From: CAYMFD01 sp964389475
Lineage (GTDB): Bacteria; Bacteroidota; Bacteroidia; Chitinophagales; Saprospiraceae
Length of the DNA: 21,338 nucleotides
Assembly (NCBI GenBank): GCA_964389475.1
Contig: CAYMFD010000061.1
Span: forward strand, 1 to 21,338
Direction of reading: 5' to 3'
In this document: positions 6,469 to 14,600 of the stretch, one piece after another
How the letters are laid out: every line of letters begins with the position of its first letter
Numbering within the stretch: position 1 is the stretch's first letter
The notes under the pieces: generated by a model
Databases searched by the model: none
Seen by the model: only the letters and a program-made list of their open reading frames with translations
What the model was told of the DNA's origin: nothing
Position numbers and translations under genes: made by a program

Positions 6469-7188
6469 TTAGAAAAGCGTCCCCTGTTGACCAGCTTTGT
6501 GCTCTGGTGGGTCGTCTACAGGATTGATGAGGGAGGGATCATTATTGCGGACGTTGCCTACAGACATACTCACAGGATAGGCATGGACTAGATCATCTGG
6601 GTAGGAAGTGATCAGACTCAGAAGGTCACTCGTCGATAGGCTATTGTCTAGCCAGTGCTTCTCGAGGTGTCTGGGCATGATCGCTGGCATACGGTCGTGT
6701 ATGGGGGCTAGTCGCTCACTGGCAGGTAGCGTGATGATCGTATAAGTACGGACGACCTCACCACTTTGCGGATCTATCCACTCCTCCCATAGGCCTGCAC
6801 AGGTAAATACCTGCTGGTCGGTTGTCACGATGCGGTATGGTTGCTTGGTATTGCCTCGAGCCATCCATTCGTAGTAGCCATCCATAGGTATGAGGCATCT
6901 GCGTTGCCGAAAGGCTACCTTAAAAGCACTTTTCTCTGAGACGGTCTCTACGCGTGCATTGATCATACGGTAGCCTACCTTCTTGTCTTTTGCCCATGAG
7001 GGGATGAGGCCCCACTGTAGCAGTGAGATAGCAGTAGCGTCAAGGTTAGTGATCGCGGCCTGCAAGGTGGTAGGGGTCACATTGTAGTTGGGCAAGAGGA
7101 GTTTGCCGGCATCTTCTTTTTTAAACTCCGCACCGAGCCTGACCTCTATGACCTTCTCGCTGGCTGTAATTGTTGATCGTCCACACAT
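6469..7188 (-). CDS. SRAP-domain protein (HMCES/YedK family) for abasic-site protection
   Basis: This 239-residue protein begins MCGR, leaving Cys2 as the N-terminal catalytic nucleophile after Met removal. Other family residues are present: Asn77 in INARVET, Glu107 in GYYEW and His164 in HDRMPAI, equivalent to Asn75, Glu105 and His160 of E. coli YedK. These proteins form a thiazolidine crosslink with abasic sites in single-stranded DNA and so shield them during replication. Length and motif order are normal for the family. It is divergent from the membrane-protein gene at 7232, with only 43 nt between the start codons. No convincing promoter element or SOS box is visible in that gap. Confidence 0.93.
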   Translation of the reverse strand: MCGRSTITASEKVIEVRLGAEFKKEDAGKLLLPNYNVTPTTLQAAITNLDATAISLLQWGLIPSWAKDKKVGYRMINARVETVSEKSAFKVAFRQRRCLIPMDGYYEWMARGNTKQPYRIVTTDQQVFTCAGLWEEWIDPQSGEVVRTYTIITLPASERLAPIHDRMPAIMPRHLEKHWLDNSLSTSDLLSLITSYPDDLVHAYPVSMSVGNVRNNDPSLINPVDDPPEHKAGQQGTLF

Positions 7189-7231
7189 GGATAACTCAGT
7201 AGTTTGACTAAATTTCGGAAAGTTTTACCAG

Positions 7232-8812
7232 ATGATAGATGATAACGACCGGAAAAAGCAGAAAGCATTTTTTCAAGAATGGTTAGAAAAGCTCCAACAG
7301 GAGAGCTGGCAGTTGGAGTTACTGATCTCTGGTTTTGCCCTCTATGGGGTGTACGGTAGTAAGCCTGCAATTATTGAATTTGGCAACTATATAGATGTCG
7401 CTTCTGCGGATGGCATAGTCGCTACACTTGCTGGATTCGCTGTGACTATTCTAAAGGCTGGGTGGGCTTTGTTCTTCATTAACTTACTCGTGCATATCAT
7501 CTTGAGGGGGCTTTGGATCGGAGCTATAGGTCTGCGGTATGTGAGTCGAGAGATAGACTACGATGCCCTCAACTATAGCGAGTGGATGACCAACTATCTG
7601 CGTCGCAAGGTCGGTAGCTACGATGACTACATCGAGCGGTTAGAGAAACTGTGTAGTGTTTTGTTTGCTTATACATTCCTGCTCTTTTTCCTGGTTGTCA
7701 GCACCATGGTGTTTGTGGGTACGTTGGGTCTTTTTGGATTTGTAGCCAATAAACTTGTTGAAGAAAGTATCCTGGGGCAAGGCGTTTTTGGCTTATTTAT
7801 GATGGGCTACTTACTGTGTGCATTAGTGGTGTTTTTTGACTTTATCACCCTTGGGCTTATCCGCAGGATTAAGGATCCTACATTTGCCAAAGGCTACGGT
7901 TTTCTCTACCGGTTTTTCAGCTACATAACCTTGTCGTTTCTTTATAGAGCCCTACTCTACAACTTCCTCGATGACAAGTATACACGTCGACTCTTTCTGT
8001 TAGGTATACCTTATGTTTTTACAGTCTTGATCATATCTCCGAGTTTATATACTAATGGTAATTCGGTCATCCCAGATTCTACGCTGCTCAGTAATCGCAT
8101 GTATGACGCTGCGGTAGGTAACATGATACAGCATAGGTTTTATGATGACTTACGAGGATTAGACGAGACACCTACAGCTATCAAAGCGCTATCTATAGAT
8201 AGGTACGCATATGATGATAGAGATATGATGGTCTTCATTCGTATCGATCAGGATTTTGATGAAGTGATCAGCAAGGAAGAGGGGCTTGAGCCCATATTTA
8301 AGGTGGGGTTCCATAGTACCTTTGGTCGCGCAGTGCATAAGTCGGCTGTGGTTGACTCTATTAAAGATTTAGAAGCTGTTTTGCTTGAGCCATTAGTACA
8401 GGCCAAGGTCAAGGAGCGAAAGTTGCTCAAAGAGCAGGGCTTATACAATGAGGATAGTAAAGAAGCTTTACGTGTAGCTTACCAGTCGCGTTTCGATAGT
8501 GTAGAATACGTCGTAGATCAGATGGTTACATCTTACTACAGTGATCAGTTTGGACGCATTAAGGCGGCTATAGTCAACCGAATCGAATTAGTCATCGACG
8601 ATACGGCATTGGATATCAACCCAGACGATTTGCTGTTCACTAAACATGCTAATCTGGGAGAAAAAGGCGTTTTATTTCATGTGCCGCTAGACTCCTTGTC
8701 TCGTGGTTTACATAGGCTTTATTTCCAGCGATATGAGGGAGATCTCGATAGCCGATCGTTTTATAGTAAGGAATATGACGGACAGACTTTGATTCCTTTT
8801 TACATCAAATAG
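7232..8812 (+). CDS. Uncharacterised multi-pass membrane protein with large soluble C-terminal region
   Basis: I do not recognise this 526-residue protein. A charged N-terminus (MIDDNDRKKQKAFFQEWLEKLQQ) precedes hydrophobic segments at about residues 29-43, 62-98 (probably two), 141-171, 184-211 and 252-273. The last 250 residues are soluble and acidic or mixed charge, without cysteines, and hold helical stretches such as LVQAKVKERKLLKEQ. The layout resembles a membrane anchor with a sensory or scaffolding domain, but no catalytic motif is evident. It is followed after 11 nt by a PAP2-like membrane protein, which suggests co-expression. Its first 60 codons are fairly A+T-rich (25 G+C of 60 in 7261-7320). 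Confidence 0.75.
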   Translation: MIDDNDRKKQKAFFQEWLEKLQQESWQLELLISGFALYGVYGSKPAIIEFGNYIDVASADGIVATLAGFAVTILKAGWALFFINLLVHIILRGLWIGAIGLRYVSREIDYDALNYSEWMTNYLRRKVGSYDDYIERLEKLCSVLFAYTFLLFFLVVSTMVFVGTLGLFGFVANKLVEESILGQGVFGLFMMGYLLCALVVFFDFITLGLIRRIKDPTFAKGYGFLYRFFSYITLSFLYRALLYNFLDDKYTRRLFLLGIPYVFTVLIISPSLYTNGNSVIPDSTLLSNRMYDAAVGNMIQHRFYDDLRGLDETPTAIKALSIDRYAYDDRDMMVFIRIDQDFDEVISKEEGLEPIFKVGFHSTFGRAVHKSAVVDSIKDLEAVLLEPLVQAKVKERKLLKEQGLYNEDSKEALRVAYQSRFDSVEYVVDQMVTSYYSDQFGRIKAAIVNRIELVIDDTALDINPDDLLFTKHANLGEKGVLFHVPLDSLSRGLHRLYFQRYEGDLDSRSFYSKEYDGQTLIPFYIK

Positions 8813-8823
8813 TACCTTGCAGT

Positions 8824-9468
8824 ATGCAATTGATATCTAAAGCGATTAGTTATGTTTTTCATCCAGTATTCGTAATACTGTATGTCTTATTGATATTGAT
8901 GCAGGTCAATCCCTACTTATTCTCCTTCGAAGACAGCAAGGTGCAGGGGCTCATTATTATCAATGTATTTATTACGACCATCATATTTCCGCTGGTATCG
9001 GTAGCCATGCTCAAGTTGCTAGGGTTTATACAGTCGGTACATATGGAGGATCGTATGGAGCGGGTAGGGCCGATGATCATCACTGGTATATTCTACATCT
9101 GGCTATACCTCAATATCAAGAACAATGACCTGGTGCCTGATGCCTTTAGCTACTTCGTCCTCGGCTGTACGATTGCTCTATTCTTAGCTTTCTTTATCAA
9201 TATATTTAGTAAGGTTAGCCTCCATGCGGTGGGTATCGGAGGTTTCGTAGCGGCCATAGCGGTGATGTACGCAAGTTTTAGCTACACTACCTTCTCAGTG
9301 GCATCATGGACGATCGCGATGCGCATGCTCGTCGTGCTAGCCATTGTAGCTGCAGGTATGGTATGCACGTCTAGGCTACTACTAGGTGCCCATCGAGCAG
9401 AGGACGTATATGGTGGCTTGACGATAGGTGTGACCAGTCAGTTGCTAGCCTACGCGATCGTGTTTTAG
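8824..9468 (+). CDS. PAP2-like integral membrane protein (degenerate phosphatase motifs)
   Basis: The protein has 214 residues and about six membrane segments. Near the C-terminus SRLLLGAHRAED (residues 183-194) matches the C3 signature SRx5Hx3D of the PAP2 phosphatase superfamily exactly. KVSLHAVG at 130-137 occupies the place of the C2 PSGH motif in altered form. HMEDRMERVGP at 73-83 stands where the C1 lysine/arginine motif should be, without KxxxxxxRP. It may therefore be a divergent lipid-phosphate phosphatase or a non-catalytic relative. It lies 11 nt downstream of the uncharacterised membrane protein and is probably in one operon with it. No terminator is evident directly after the stop. 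Confidence 0.72.
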   Translation: MQLISKAISYVFHPVFVILYVLLILMQVNPYLFSFEDSKVQGLIIINVFITTIIFPLVSVAMLKLLGFIQSVHMEDRMERVGPMIITGIFYIWLYLNIKNNDLVPDAFSYFVLGCTIALFLAFFINIFSKVSLHAVGIGGFVAAIAVMYASFSYTTFSVASWTIAMRMLVVLAIVAAGMVCTSRLLLGAHRAEDVYGGLTIGVTSQLLAYAIVF

Positions 9469-9613
9469 GTGTAGAAATGACCGATTTTAGAAACACGGCT
9501 AAGAGGTCGCTTCATCGATTGGATGGGTGATGACACAGTTAATGGCGTACAATTAACTCTGCCTAGATAACGATAGATCGTTAGTCGACACGAGGTGAGC
9601 TTTTTCGATTTAG

Positions 9614-9676
9614 TATATGGATTCAATGCACTGCGGGTAGAACCGCGGCAGCGCTAACCTAGTTTTATTCCATATA
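9614..9676. repeat. Nested inverted-repeat element in the gap after the PAP2-like gene
   Basis: TATATGGA (9614-9621) and TCCATATA (9669-9676) form a perfect 8-bp closing stem. Inside it CTGCGG (9631-9636) can pair with CCG (9643-9645) and CAG (9649-9651), leaving a three-base bulge. AACGATAGATCGTT, a separate small palindrome, occurs upstream near 9570. The 359-nt gap (9469-9827) holds no credible gene. Whether this is a structured RNA or decayed repeat DNA cannot be told. Confidence 0.5.
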
Positions 9677-9746
9677 GAAGAAAAAGTGGTGTGCTCAGCT
9701 TTTAGTCGCTGTAAGTCCAGTCGTGCCTTTCCGCATAAATAGTAGA

Positions 9747-9776
9747 ACGCCGCACTGAAATCAATCAATGCGGCGT
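9747..9776 (-). terminator. Likely terminator hairpin downstream of trxB
   Basis: CGCCGCA (9748-9754) pairs perfectly with TGCGGCG (9769-9775), plus one A-T pair outside, around a 14-nt loop. It lies about 50 nt after the trxB stop. The following T-rich stretch on the minus strand is interrupted, so termination strength is uncertain. Confidence 0.55.
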
Positions 9777-9827
9777 CCTAGTATTACTGCTATTTCTCTT
9801 GATGGATCGACCTTGCCGCCACCCGAC

Positions 9828-10772
9828 TTAAATAATCCCTTTCTCCGCTAGGTATCGCTCTGAGTCTAGGGCTGCCATACATCCTGTACCAGCTGCTGTT
9901 ACTGCCTGACGGTAGACATTATCTTGGGCATCACCGCTAGCGAATACTCCTGGTATATTGGTAAGGCTCGTACCTGGCTTGGTGACGAGGTAGTTGCTCT
10001 CGTCCATATCCAGGTAGTCGGCGAATAAGTCGGTATTGGGCTTGTGGCCGATAGCTACGAAGAAGCCGCCTGCATTGATCACAGACTCTTCTCCAGTCTT
10101 ATTGTTCTTAACGCGGGCACCCTCTACGCCGTCTGTTCCGAGTACCTCTACGGTTTCGGTATTCCAGTGTACGGTGAGGTTCTCTGTCTTGAGGACTCGC
10201 TCCTGCATGATCTTACTGGCACGCATTTCGTCTCGTCGTACGAGGAGGTGTACATTCTTACACAACTTAGAGAGGTAGGTAGCCTCCTCAGCAGCTGTAT
10301 CTCCACCACCTACTACGATGACGTCTTGGCCACGGTAGAAAAACCCATCGCAGACAGCACAGGCGCTTACGCCTTTGTTCCACAGTCGTTTTTCTGACTC
10401 TAGGCCCAACCACTTGGCACTAGCACCCGTCGAGATAATCACAGCATCGGCGTGTATCTCGTGACCAGTCTCCGACCAGGCCTTGTGCACATCACCGGAG
10501 AAGTCGACCTTCTCGATCATCTCGCGACGTACGTCCGTACCGAATCGCTCCGCCTGCTTACGGAAGTCTTCCATCATCTGTGGTCCCATGATACCATCCG
10601 GGTAGCCCGGGTAGTTCTCCACGTCATTGGTAATCATCAGTTGGCCACCAGGCTCCTTACCCGTGTAGACGACAGGCTTCATGCCCGCACGAGCAGCGTA
10701 GATAGCCGCGGTGTAGCCAGCAGGTCCTGATCCTATGATGAGGCAGTGTATATGTTCGGGAGTAGTACTCAT
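9828..10772 (-). CDS. trxB: Thioredoxin-disulfide reductase
   Basis: This 314-residue flavoprotein transfers electrons from NADPH through FAD and a redox-active disulfide to thioredoxin in the cytoplasm. All family landmarks are present: the FAD-binding GSGPAG at 14-19, the active-site CAVC at 138-141, the NADPH-binding GGGDTAAEEA at 155-164, LVRRDEMRAS for the 2'-phosphate, and ASGD followed by YRQAVTAAGTGCMAALD near the C-terminus for FAD. Length is typical. It has no co-directional neighbour close by. A -7 element is visible about 35 nt upstream, and a hairpin follows the stop. Confidence 0.97.
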   Translation of the reverse strand: MSTTPEHIHCLIIGSGPAGYTAAIYAARAGMKPVVYTGKEPGGQLMITNDVENYPGYPDGIMGPQMMEDFRKQAERFGTDVRREMIEKVDFSGDVHKAWSETGHEIHADAVIISTGASAKWLGLESEKRLWNKGVSACAVCDGFFYRGQDVIVVGGGDTAAEEATYLSKLCKNVHLLVRRDEMRASKIMQERVLKTENLTVHWNTETVEVLGTDGVEGARVKNNKTGEESVINAGGFFVAIGHKPNTDLFADYLDMDESNYLVTKPGTSLTNIPGVFASGDAQDNVYRQAVTAAGTGCMAALDSERYLAEKGII

Positions 10773-10806
10773 AGTTTATGATTGTAGGTAGTTGTGTAAT
10801 GGTGTG

Positions 10807-10814
10807 CAAAAGTA
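10807..10814 (-). promoter_or_regulatory. -7 element upstream of trxB
   Basis: On the minus strand this reads TACTTTTG, an exact TAnnTTTG match, 35 nt before the trxB ATG. No clear TTG is found at the expected -33 distance. Confidence 0.5.
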
Positions 10815-10849
10815 CTTAGACTTCGTCATTAAGACCACGGTGTACCGCT

Positions 10850-10885
10850 GATATCTACTAACAATGTAGTAGAGATCTTGTTAGC
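10850..10885. repeat. Two competing hairpins upstream of trxB
   Basis: GATATCTACTA (10850-10860) pairs with TAGTAGAGATC (10867-10877) with one mismatch around a 6-nt loop. The overlapping CTAACAA and TTGTTAG form a different 7-bp stem. The two cannot exist together. The position is about 80 nt upstream of the trxB start and upstream of the predicted -7 element, so the structure may be a protein-binding site or repeat remnant rather than a leader. Confidence 0.4.
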
Positions 10886-10957
10886 GATGGTTTTGTCATG
10901 ATGCGGACCTATGTCAGAAGGGCTTTGGGATCGGTAAGCGGCCGAGTACGGCCTCTC

Positions 10958-11170
10958 CCTTCGACCGAAAAGCTCAGGGACCGCCCCTTGCCCTCTCCTA
11001 AAGAGAGAGGGAGTTTTAATTGTTGCTACGCTATCTGTTAGATTGATGGCCAAGTAGCAGATCTCTGACTGCAATTACTTACCAAAAAGAGCAGCGTCGC
11101 AAAGCGACATAAACAAGTCCTTCCCTACCGACTTACAGTCTGGTAGGCAGGCTTTTCAAGGGAAGGATTT
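10958..11170. repeat. Cluster of degenerate intergenic inverted repeats
   Basis: Three elements sit side by side. The first contains CCCTTCGACCGAAAAGCTCA, resembling the widespread Bacteroidota intergenic repeat with TTCGACAAGCTCAGG. The second is CCCTCTC (10991-10997) with GAGAGGG (11005-11011). The third is AAGTCCTTCCCT (11115-11126) with AGGGAAGGATTT (11159-11170), one mismatch, enclosing CTACC/GGTAG. No gene is supported in 10773-11377. Confidence 0.5.
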
Positions 11171-11215
11171 AGGCGGTGTACTGAGTTCGTCGAAGTGATG
11201 GGTCCCTACTCGGGA

Positions 11216-11272
11216 GGCAGCGAGGTTTCGCTATTGAAGTCTCGCATGCGAAAGTAGCGGACCTCAGCTGCC
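11216..11272. repeat. Long imperfect hairpin upstream of the M14 lipoprotein gene
   Basis: GGCAGC/GCTGCC, GAGGT/ACCTC and CGCTA/TAGCG pair in order, with only small bulges. They enclose the 10-nt palindrome TCGCATGCGA at the tip region. About 16 base pairs are formed over 57 nt. It ends 105 nt before the carboxypeptidase start codon. No T tract follows, so it is not a standard terminator. Confidence 0.55.
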
Positions 11273-11377
11273 GACAATTTTAATAAAGCGTCGAGCTGGG
11301 GCACTGACAGGTCCCAAAGCTGAGGCTAGTATTAAGCTCTATCTTGCTACATATTTAGAAGATCAATCTTACCGACG

Positions 11378-13120
11378 ATGAGGCCACTATCATTACTAAT
11401 AATCCTATCGCTACTCCTCCTACTTGCTAGCTGTGGCGGCTACAAGGCCCTTCAAAAATCTAAGAAAATGATAGCTATTCCTTGGGAGACGGACGACAAC
11501 TATACTCCCACCTACCACGAGGTGATCGCCTGGTACCAGGCGATGGCCAACCAATCGCCGCTCGTCACGATGACGCCGGTAGGCATGACGGATGCTGGAT
11601 ATCCACTACACGAGGTCGTGGTGATTAATGGTGATAACAAAGAGGAGAAAGTAACCCTGATGATCAATAATGCCATTCACCCAGGCGAGCCTTGTGGTGT
11701 CAATGCCTCCATAGCACTCGTCAGAGATATAGTAGCGGATGGTGATCTGGCCGACTTATTGGACAATGTCAACCTAGTCATCATACCGTTTTATAACATA
11801 GGTGGTGGCCTCAATCGAGGTAGCTACAGCAGGGCCAATCAAGTGGGTCCGTCAGAGCATGGCTTTCGGGGTAATGCTAAGCACCTAGACCTCAATCGTG
11901 ACTTCGTCAAGTGCGATAGTCGCAATGCCAAGGCTTTTACGGAGATCTATCAACGGTGGCAGCCGGAGATCTTCGTCGATACCCACACCAGCAATGGTGC
12001 CGACTATCAGTACATCATGACGCTGATCGCTACACAAAAGGACAAGCTGTCGCCAGCACTTGCTACCTACCAGCAGAAGCACTACCTACCCGATATGTAT
12101 GATCAGATGGCAGCAGCAGGATATGAAATGACACCTTATGTATATGCGATGGGTAGTCTAGATAAAGGCATTAAGGCCTTCCTCGATTTGCCTCGCTACA
12201 GCAGTGGGTATGCGGCTATACATGGCTCTATCAGCAGTATGCCTGAGACCCACATGCTCAAGACTTACCGAGATAGAGTCGAGAGCACCTACCACTTCCT
12301 CAAGGCCAATCTCGTCCACGCCTCTGCCCAGTCTCAGGCTATCCTCGCCGCCCGCGCGGCTCACGATGACTATGTCAAGGCAATGGCCAAGTACGACATA
12401 CAGTGGGAGCTAGATAAGGCACAGAAGCAGGCCATCGAATTCAAAGGCTATGAGGCAGACTACAAAGCGAGCGAAATCAGCGGTCAGCCACGCCTGTATT
12501 ATGATCGATCGCAGCCATACACGAGATCTATTGACTACTACGATACCTATCGACCGATACTTACAGTTGATGCACCTCAGGCATACGTTATACCTTTTGC
12601 CTACGGAGAGGTCATCGATCGCCTACGAGCCAATGGAGTTGCGATGACCGTCTTGCAGCAAGACTCCAGCCTTGATGTCCAGCAATACAGGATAGTAGAC
12701 TACAAGACCGTAGACAGGCCCTATGAGGGGCACTACTTGCATTATGATGTGCAGGTCGACCTACTGCCTAGTAGCAAACAAACCTATCGCCGAGGTGATG
12801 TCGTCATTTACCTCAATCAGCCGCAAAACCCCTACATCGTCCACACGCTAGAGCCGCAGGGAGCAGACAGCTTTTTTGCATGGAATTTCTTTGATGGTAT
12901 CTTGATGCAAAAGGAGCATTTCAGCGCCTACGTTTTTGAGGATACGGCGGCAGAGTTGCTGGCTGAGGATGCAGACCTCCGCCGTGCATTTGAGGGATGG
13001 CGAGCAGAGCAGACTGCTGATGTACTTGATGGCCGTACTGAGTTAGAGTGGATCTATAAGCACAGCCCTTATTATGAAGAGGGGTACTTGCGTTATCCTG
13101 TGGGTCGAGTGGTGCGATAA
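11378..13120 (+). CDS. M14-family zinc carboxypeptidase lipoprotein
   Basis: The protein has 580 residues and a lipoprotein signal peptide ending LLASC (Cys19), so it should be anchored on a membrane outside the cytoplasm. M14 residues are present in order: HPGE at 101-104 (zinc His and Glu), DLNRD at 171-175 (substrate-carboxylate binding Asn-Arg), DTHTSNG at 201-207 (third zinc ligand His203) and ETH with Glu291 as the likely general base. The catalytic domain occupies about residues 40-320. A further 260 residues of unrecognised, Tyr-rich sequence follow, typical of long Bacteroidota members. It probably trims C-terminal residues from peptides, complementing the N-terminal S46 dipeptidyl-peptidase in the same window. 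Expression looks monocistronic. Confidence 0.92.
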   Translation: MRPLSLLIILSLLLLLASCGGYKALQKSKKMIAIPWETDDNYTPTYHEVIAWYQAMANQSPLVTMTPVGMTDAGYPLHEVVVINGDNKEEKVTLMINNAIHPGEPCGVNASIALVRDIVADGDLADLLDNVNLVIIPFYNIGGGLNRGSYSRANQVGPSEHGFRGNAKHLDLNRDFVKCDSRNAKAFTEIYQRWQPEIFVDTHTSNGADYQYIMTLIATQKDKLSPALATYQQKHYLPDMYDQMAAAGYEMTPYVYAMGSLDKGIKAFLDLPRYSSGYAAIHGSISSMPETHMLKTYRDRVESTYHFLKANLVHASAQSQAILAARAAHDDYVKAMAKYDIQWELDKAQKQAIEFKGYEADYKASEISGQPRLYYDRSQPYTRSIDYYDTYRPILTVDAPQAYVIPFAYGEVIDRLRANGVAMTVLQQDSSLDVQQYRIVDYKTVDRPYEGHYLHYDVQVDLLPSSKQTYRRGDVVIYLNQPQNPYIVHTLEPQGADSFFAWNFFDGILMQKEHFSAYVFEDTAAELLAEDADLRRAFEGWRAEQTADVLDGRTELEWIYKHSPYYEEGYLRYPVGRVVR

Positions 13121-13248
13121 CGTCATGCCGTGCTGACTAACTGGTAGGCGTCAGGTTCTTCCATCCACATCCAAGCGCTGCTGTGAAAACCATAGGCAGC
13201 ACAAGGGTAAATGGAGGGCTTACCAAGACCAATGTATGCCAGACCAAG

Positions 13249-13668
13249 TTATTCGCTTCTGATCTTTGCTAAATACTCTTCAGGGGTGAAGATTGATAAC
13301 TGACTCTCTTTATAATCCTTCGTATTGCGGGTTATGAGAATCTCGTGTTTTGCTTCTACGGCACAGAAATTCTGTATACTATCCTCGAAATCCCTAAACT
13401 TTGATTCTACAGCTTGATCAATGACTGTCTGACCTAAGTTTTCGATGCTCATGATTTTGAGTATCTTCTTTATTTTTGAGTCAGCCTTCTTCTTAGTTTC
13501 TAAGCGTCCTATTATATAATGCATATTAGCAATGCTTAGACTAGACGTATAAAGTGTAACGTCTGAGGCGATAGAGGCTTCGATTAGAGTCGCTGTGTCT
13601 TCTGACCATGGTTTTCTGTCTAGGAGTAAATCAAGAAGCACATCTGAATCTATAAAGAGCTTCTTCAT
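13249..13668 (-). CDS. PIN-domain toxin (VapC-like ribonuclease)
   Basis: This 139-residue protein starts MKKLFIDSDVLLDLLLDRKPW, with the first PIN acidic residues Asp7/Asp9. It continues with helices containing acidic residues, DFEDSIQ at 93-99 and the terminal TRNTKDY at 113-119, matching the order of the PIN active-site cluster. PIN toxins are Mg-dependent endoribonucleases. The gene overlaps its upstream partner by 4 nt (ATGA), the standard translational coupling of an antitoxin-toxin operon. It is A+T-rich compared with the neighbouring peptidase. The RNA target is unknown. Confidence 0.88.
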   Translation of the reverse strand: MKKLFIDSDVLLDLLLDRKPWSEDTATLIEASIASDVTLYTSSLSIANMHYIIGRLETKKKADSKIKKILKIMSIENLGQTVIDQAVESKFRDFEDSIQNFCAVEAKHEILITRNTKDYKESQLSIFTPEEYLAKIRSE

Positions 13669-13925
13669 GCGCCTAAGTGCTTTTCAATAAGGGCATCTTC
13701 TAAAAGCTCCTTGTACGAGGTGAAGTCCGCAGGAAGCTTCACAGAGCCTTTCAACTCTTTCACTATTTTTAGAGTTGCCTCCTTTTTGCTTTTCTCCTCC
13801 TTCAAGGTAAGTGATTTGAGATACTCTTCTACAAGGCTTGATAGGCTTTTACCATTTGATTTAGCGTATCTCTTGGCTTCCTCGATAACCATTTGATTTA
13901 TTGATAGTGTCAATTTACTGCTCAT
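13665..13925 (-). CDS. DUF6364-like antitoxin of the PIN toxin
   Basis: The product is 86 residues from the ATG at 13925. An in-frame ATG at 13955 would add ten residues, but it lies inside the predicted promoter, so 13925 is preferred. The N-terminal SSKLTLSINQMVIEEAKRYAKSNGKSLSSLVEEYLK has the strand-helix-helix pattern of ribbon-helix-helix-like proteins, and fits the DUF6364 antitoxins commonly paired with PIN toxins in Bacteroidota. The C-terminal part (KGSVKLPADF...EDALIEKHLG) would bind the toxin. It presumably represses its own promoter through the TACGTA palindromes just upstream (inference). Confidence 0.82.
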   Translation of the reverse strand: MSSKLTLSINQMVIEEAKRYAKSNGKSLSSLVEEYLKSLTLKEEKSKKEATLKIVKELKGSVKLPADFTSYKELLEDALIEKHLGA

Positions 13926-13975
13926 ACGTAGTAATTTATACGTATAAAAATACAACTTAACTTTTACAACTACAA
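13924..13975 (-). promoter_or_regulatory. Promoter with overlapping palindromic operator of the PIN toxin-antitoxin operon
   Basis: On the minus strand a TTG (13973-13975) is followed 20 nt later by TATTTTTA (13952-13945), one mismatch from TAnnTTTG. The 12-bp perfect palindrome TTATACGTATAA (13936-13947) overlaps the -7 element and predicted start site. A second TACGTA (13925-13930) sits 14 bp away, touching the start codon. This geometry suits autorepression by a ribbon-helix-helix antitoxin. Confidence 0.65.
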
Positions 13976-14147
13976 ATGGACTTGCATGACCCGAGAGCTG
14001 TCAGTGACTTAGGATAGGTCTGTATGAGAGTTGCCAAGGTTGTCTTCTTTAAAGACGATTAGGTAATCTCATGACAGATACTTTCGGTTACTACTGTAGA
14101 GCTTTATTGAGGAGTTTCGGACCACCCGTTACCCAGGGGTGCATCCC

Positions 14148-14600
14148 AAAATTCAAGTTATAGCTTCTTTCAAAGTAGGAATTCATTTAGATGTACAGTA
14201 CGTGGCAGGATTTATTGGCGGCCATCAACATGTGTCGTTCTACAGCAATAGGCAAGCGGATGGCAAAATGTGCGGCTTTTACACATCAAGAAAATGGTGA
14301 TTGGCTATCATCGACCATTGAATTGTTTCTTATCCCAAGTACAACCAAAAAACAGTAAAAGGAAAGCAATTTTGATTCAGTAGCGGACGGTAGTGAGCCG
14401 CCCATCCTCAACACGGAGGTTTCGGTTTCCGCACTACCAGGTCGACATTTAGTCGACCTGCTTCGCCTACGGCGACCCTTCAGTCATCTTAGAGCGACTA
14501 GCTTTTTTGATTACTTTTTCAGCAATTGGAAAAAAGCGCCGTATCGAGCCCGGTCGAGATATAATTGGCCCGTCGCGCCAGTGCGACAATGCCGTGCTAG
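14148..14600. repeat. Dispersed intergenic element, copy A (no insert)
   Basis: This non-coding stretch matches 19421-20000 in blocks. Positions 14221-14280 against 19499-19558 agree at about 50 of 60 bases. Positions 14366-14506 match 19647-19793, and the tail around 14569-14594 matches 19956-19982. Three small inverted repeats lie in the shared parts: AGGTCGAC/GTCGACCT (14439-14459), TCGCC/GGCGA (14463-14475) and GTCGCGC/GTGCGAC (14572-14587). The element lies between the TPR gene and the PIN operon. The rest of the gap 13976-14147 shows nothing recognisable. Confidence 0.75.

Noticed and set aside
7189..7231. A shared divergent promoter or SOS box between the SRAP gene and the membrane-protein gene
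   Set aside because: TAAATTTC and TAGTTTG are near matches to the -7 consensus only, and no palindromic LexA-type site is visible.
10829..11074. Open frame on the minus strand in the trxB-M14 gap
   Set aside because: It runs through several inverted repeats, has no domain features and no expression signals; it is probably chance.
13926..13955. Upstream ATG of the PIN antitoxin (10 extra residues)
   Set aside because: This segment contains the predicted -7 element and operator palindrome, so it is probably not translated.
14230..14358. A 42-codon ORF inside repeat copy A
   Set aside because: The matching block in copy B lacks the ATG and diverges after the conserved 15 codons, so a protein is not supported. 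A decayed coding origin of this block is still possible.
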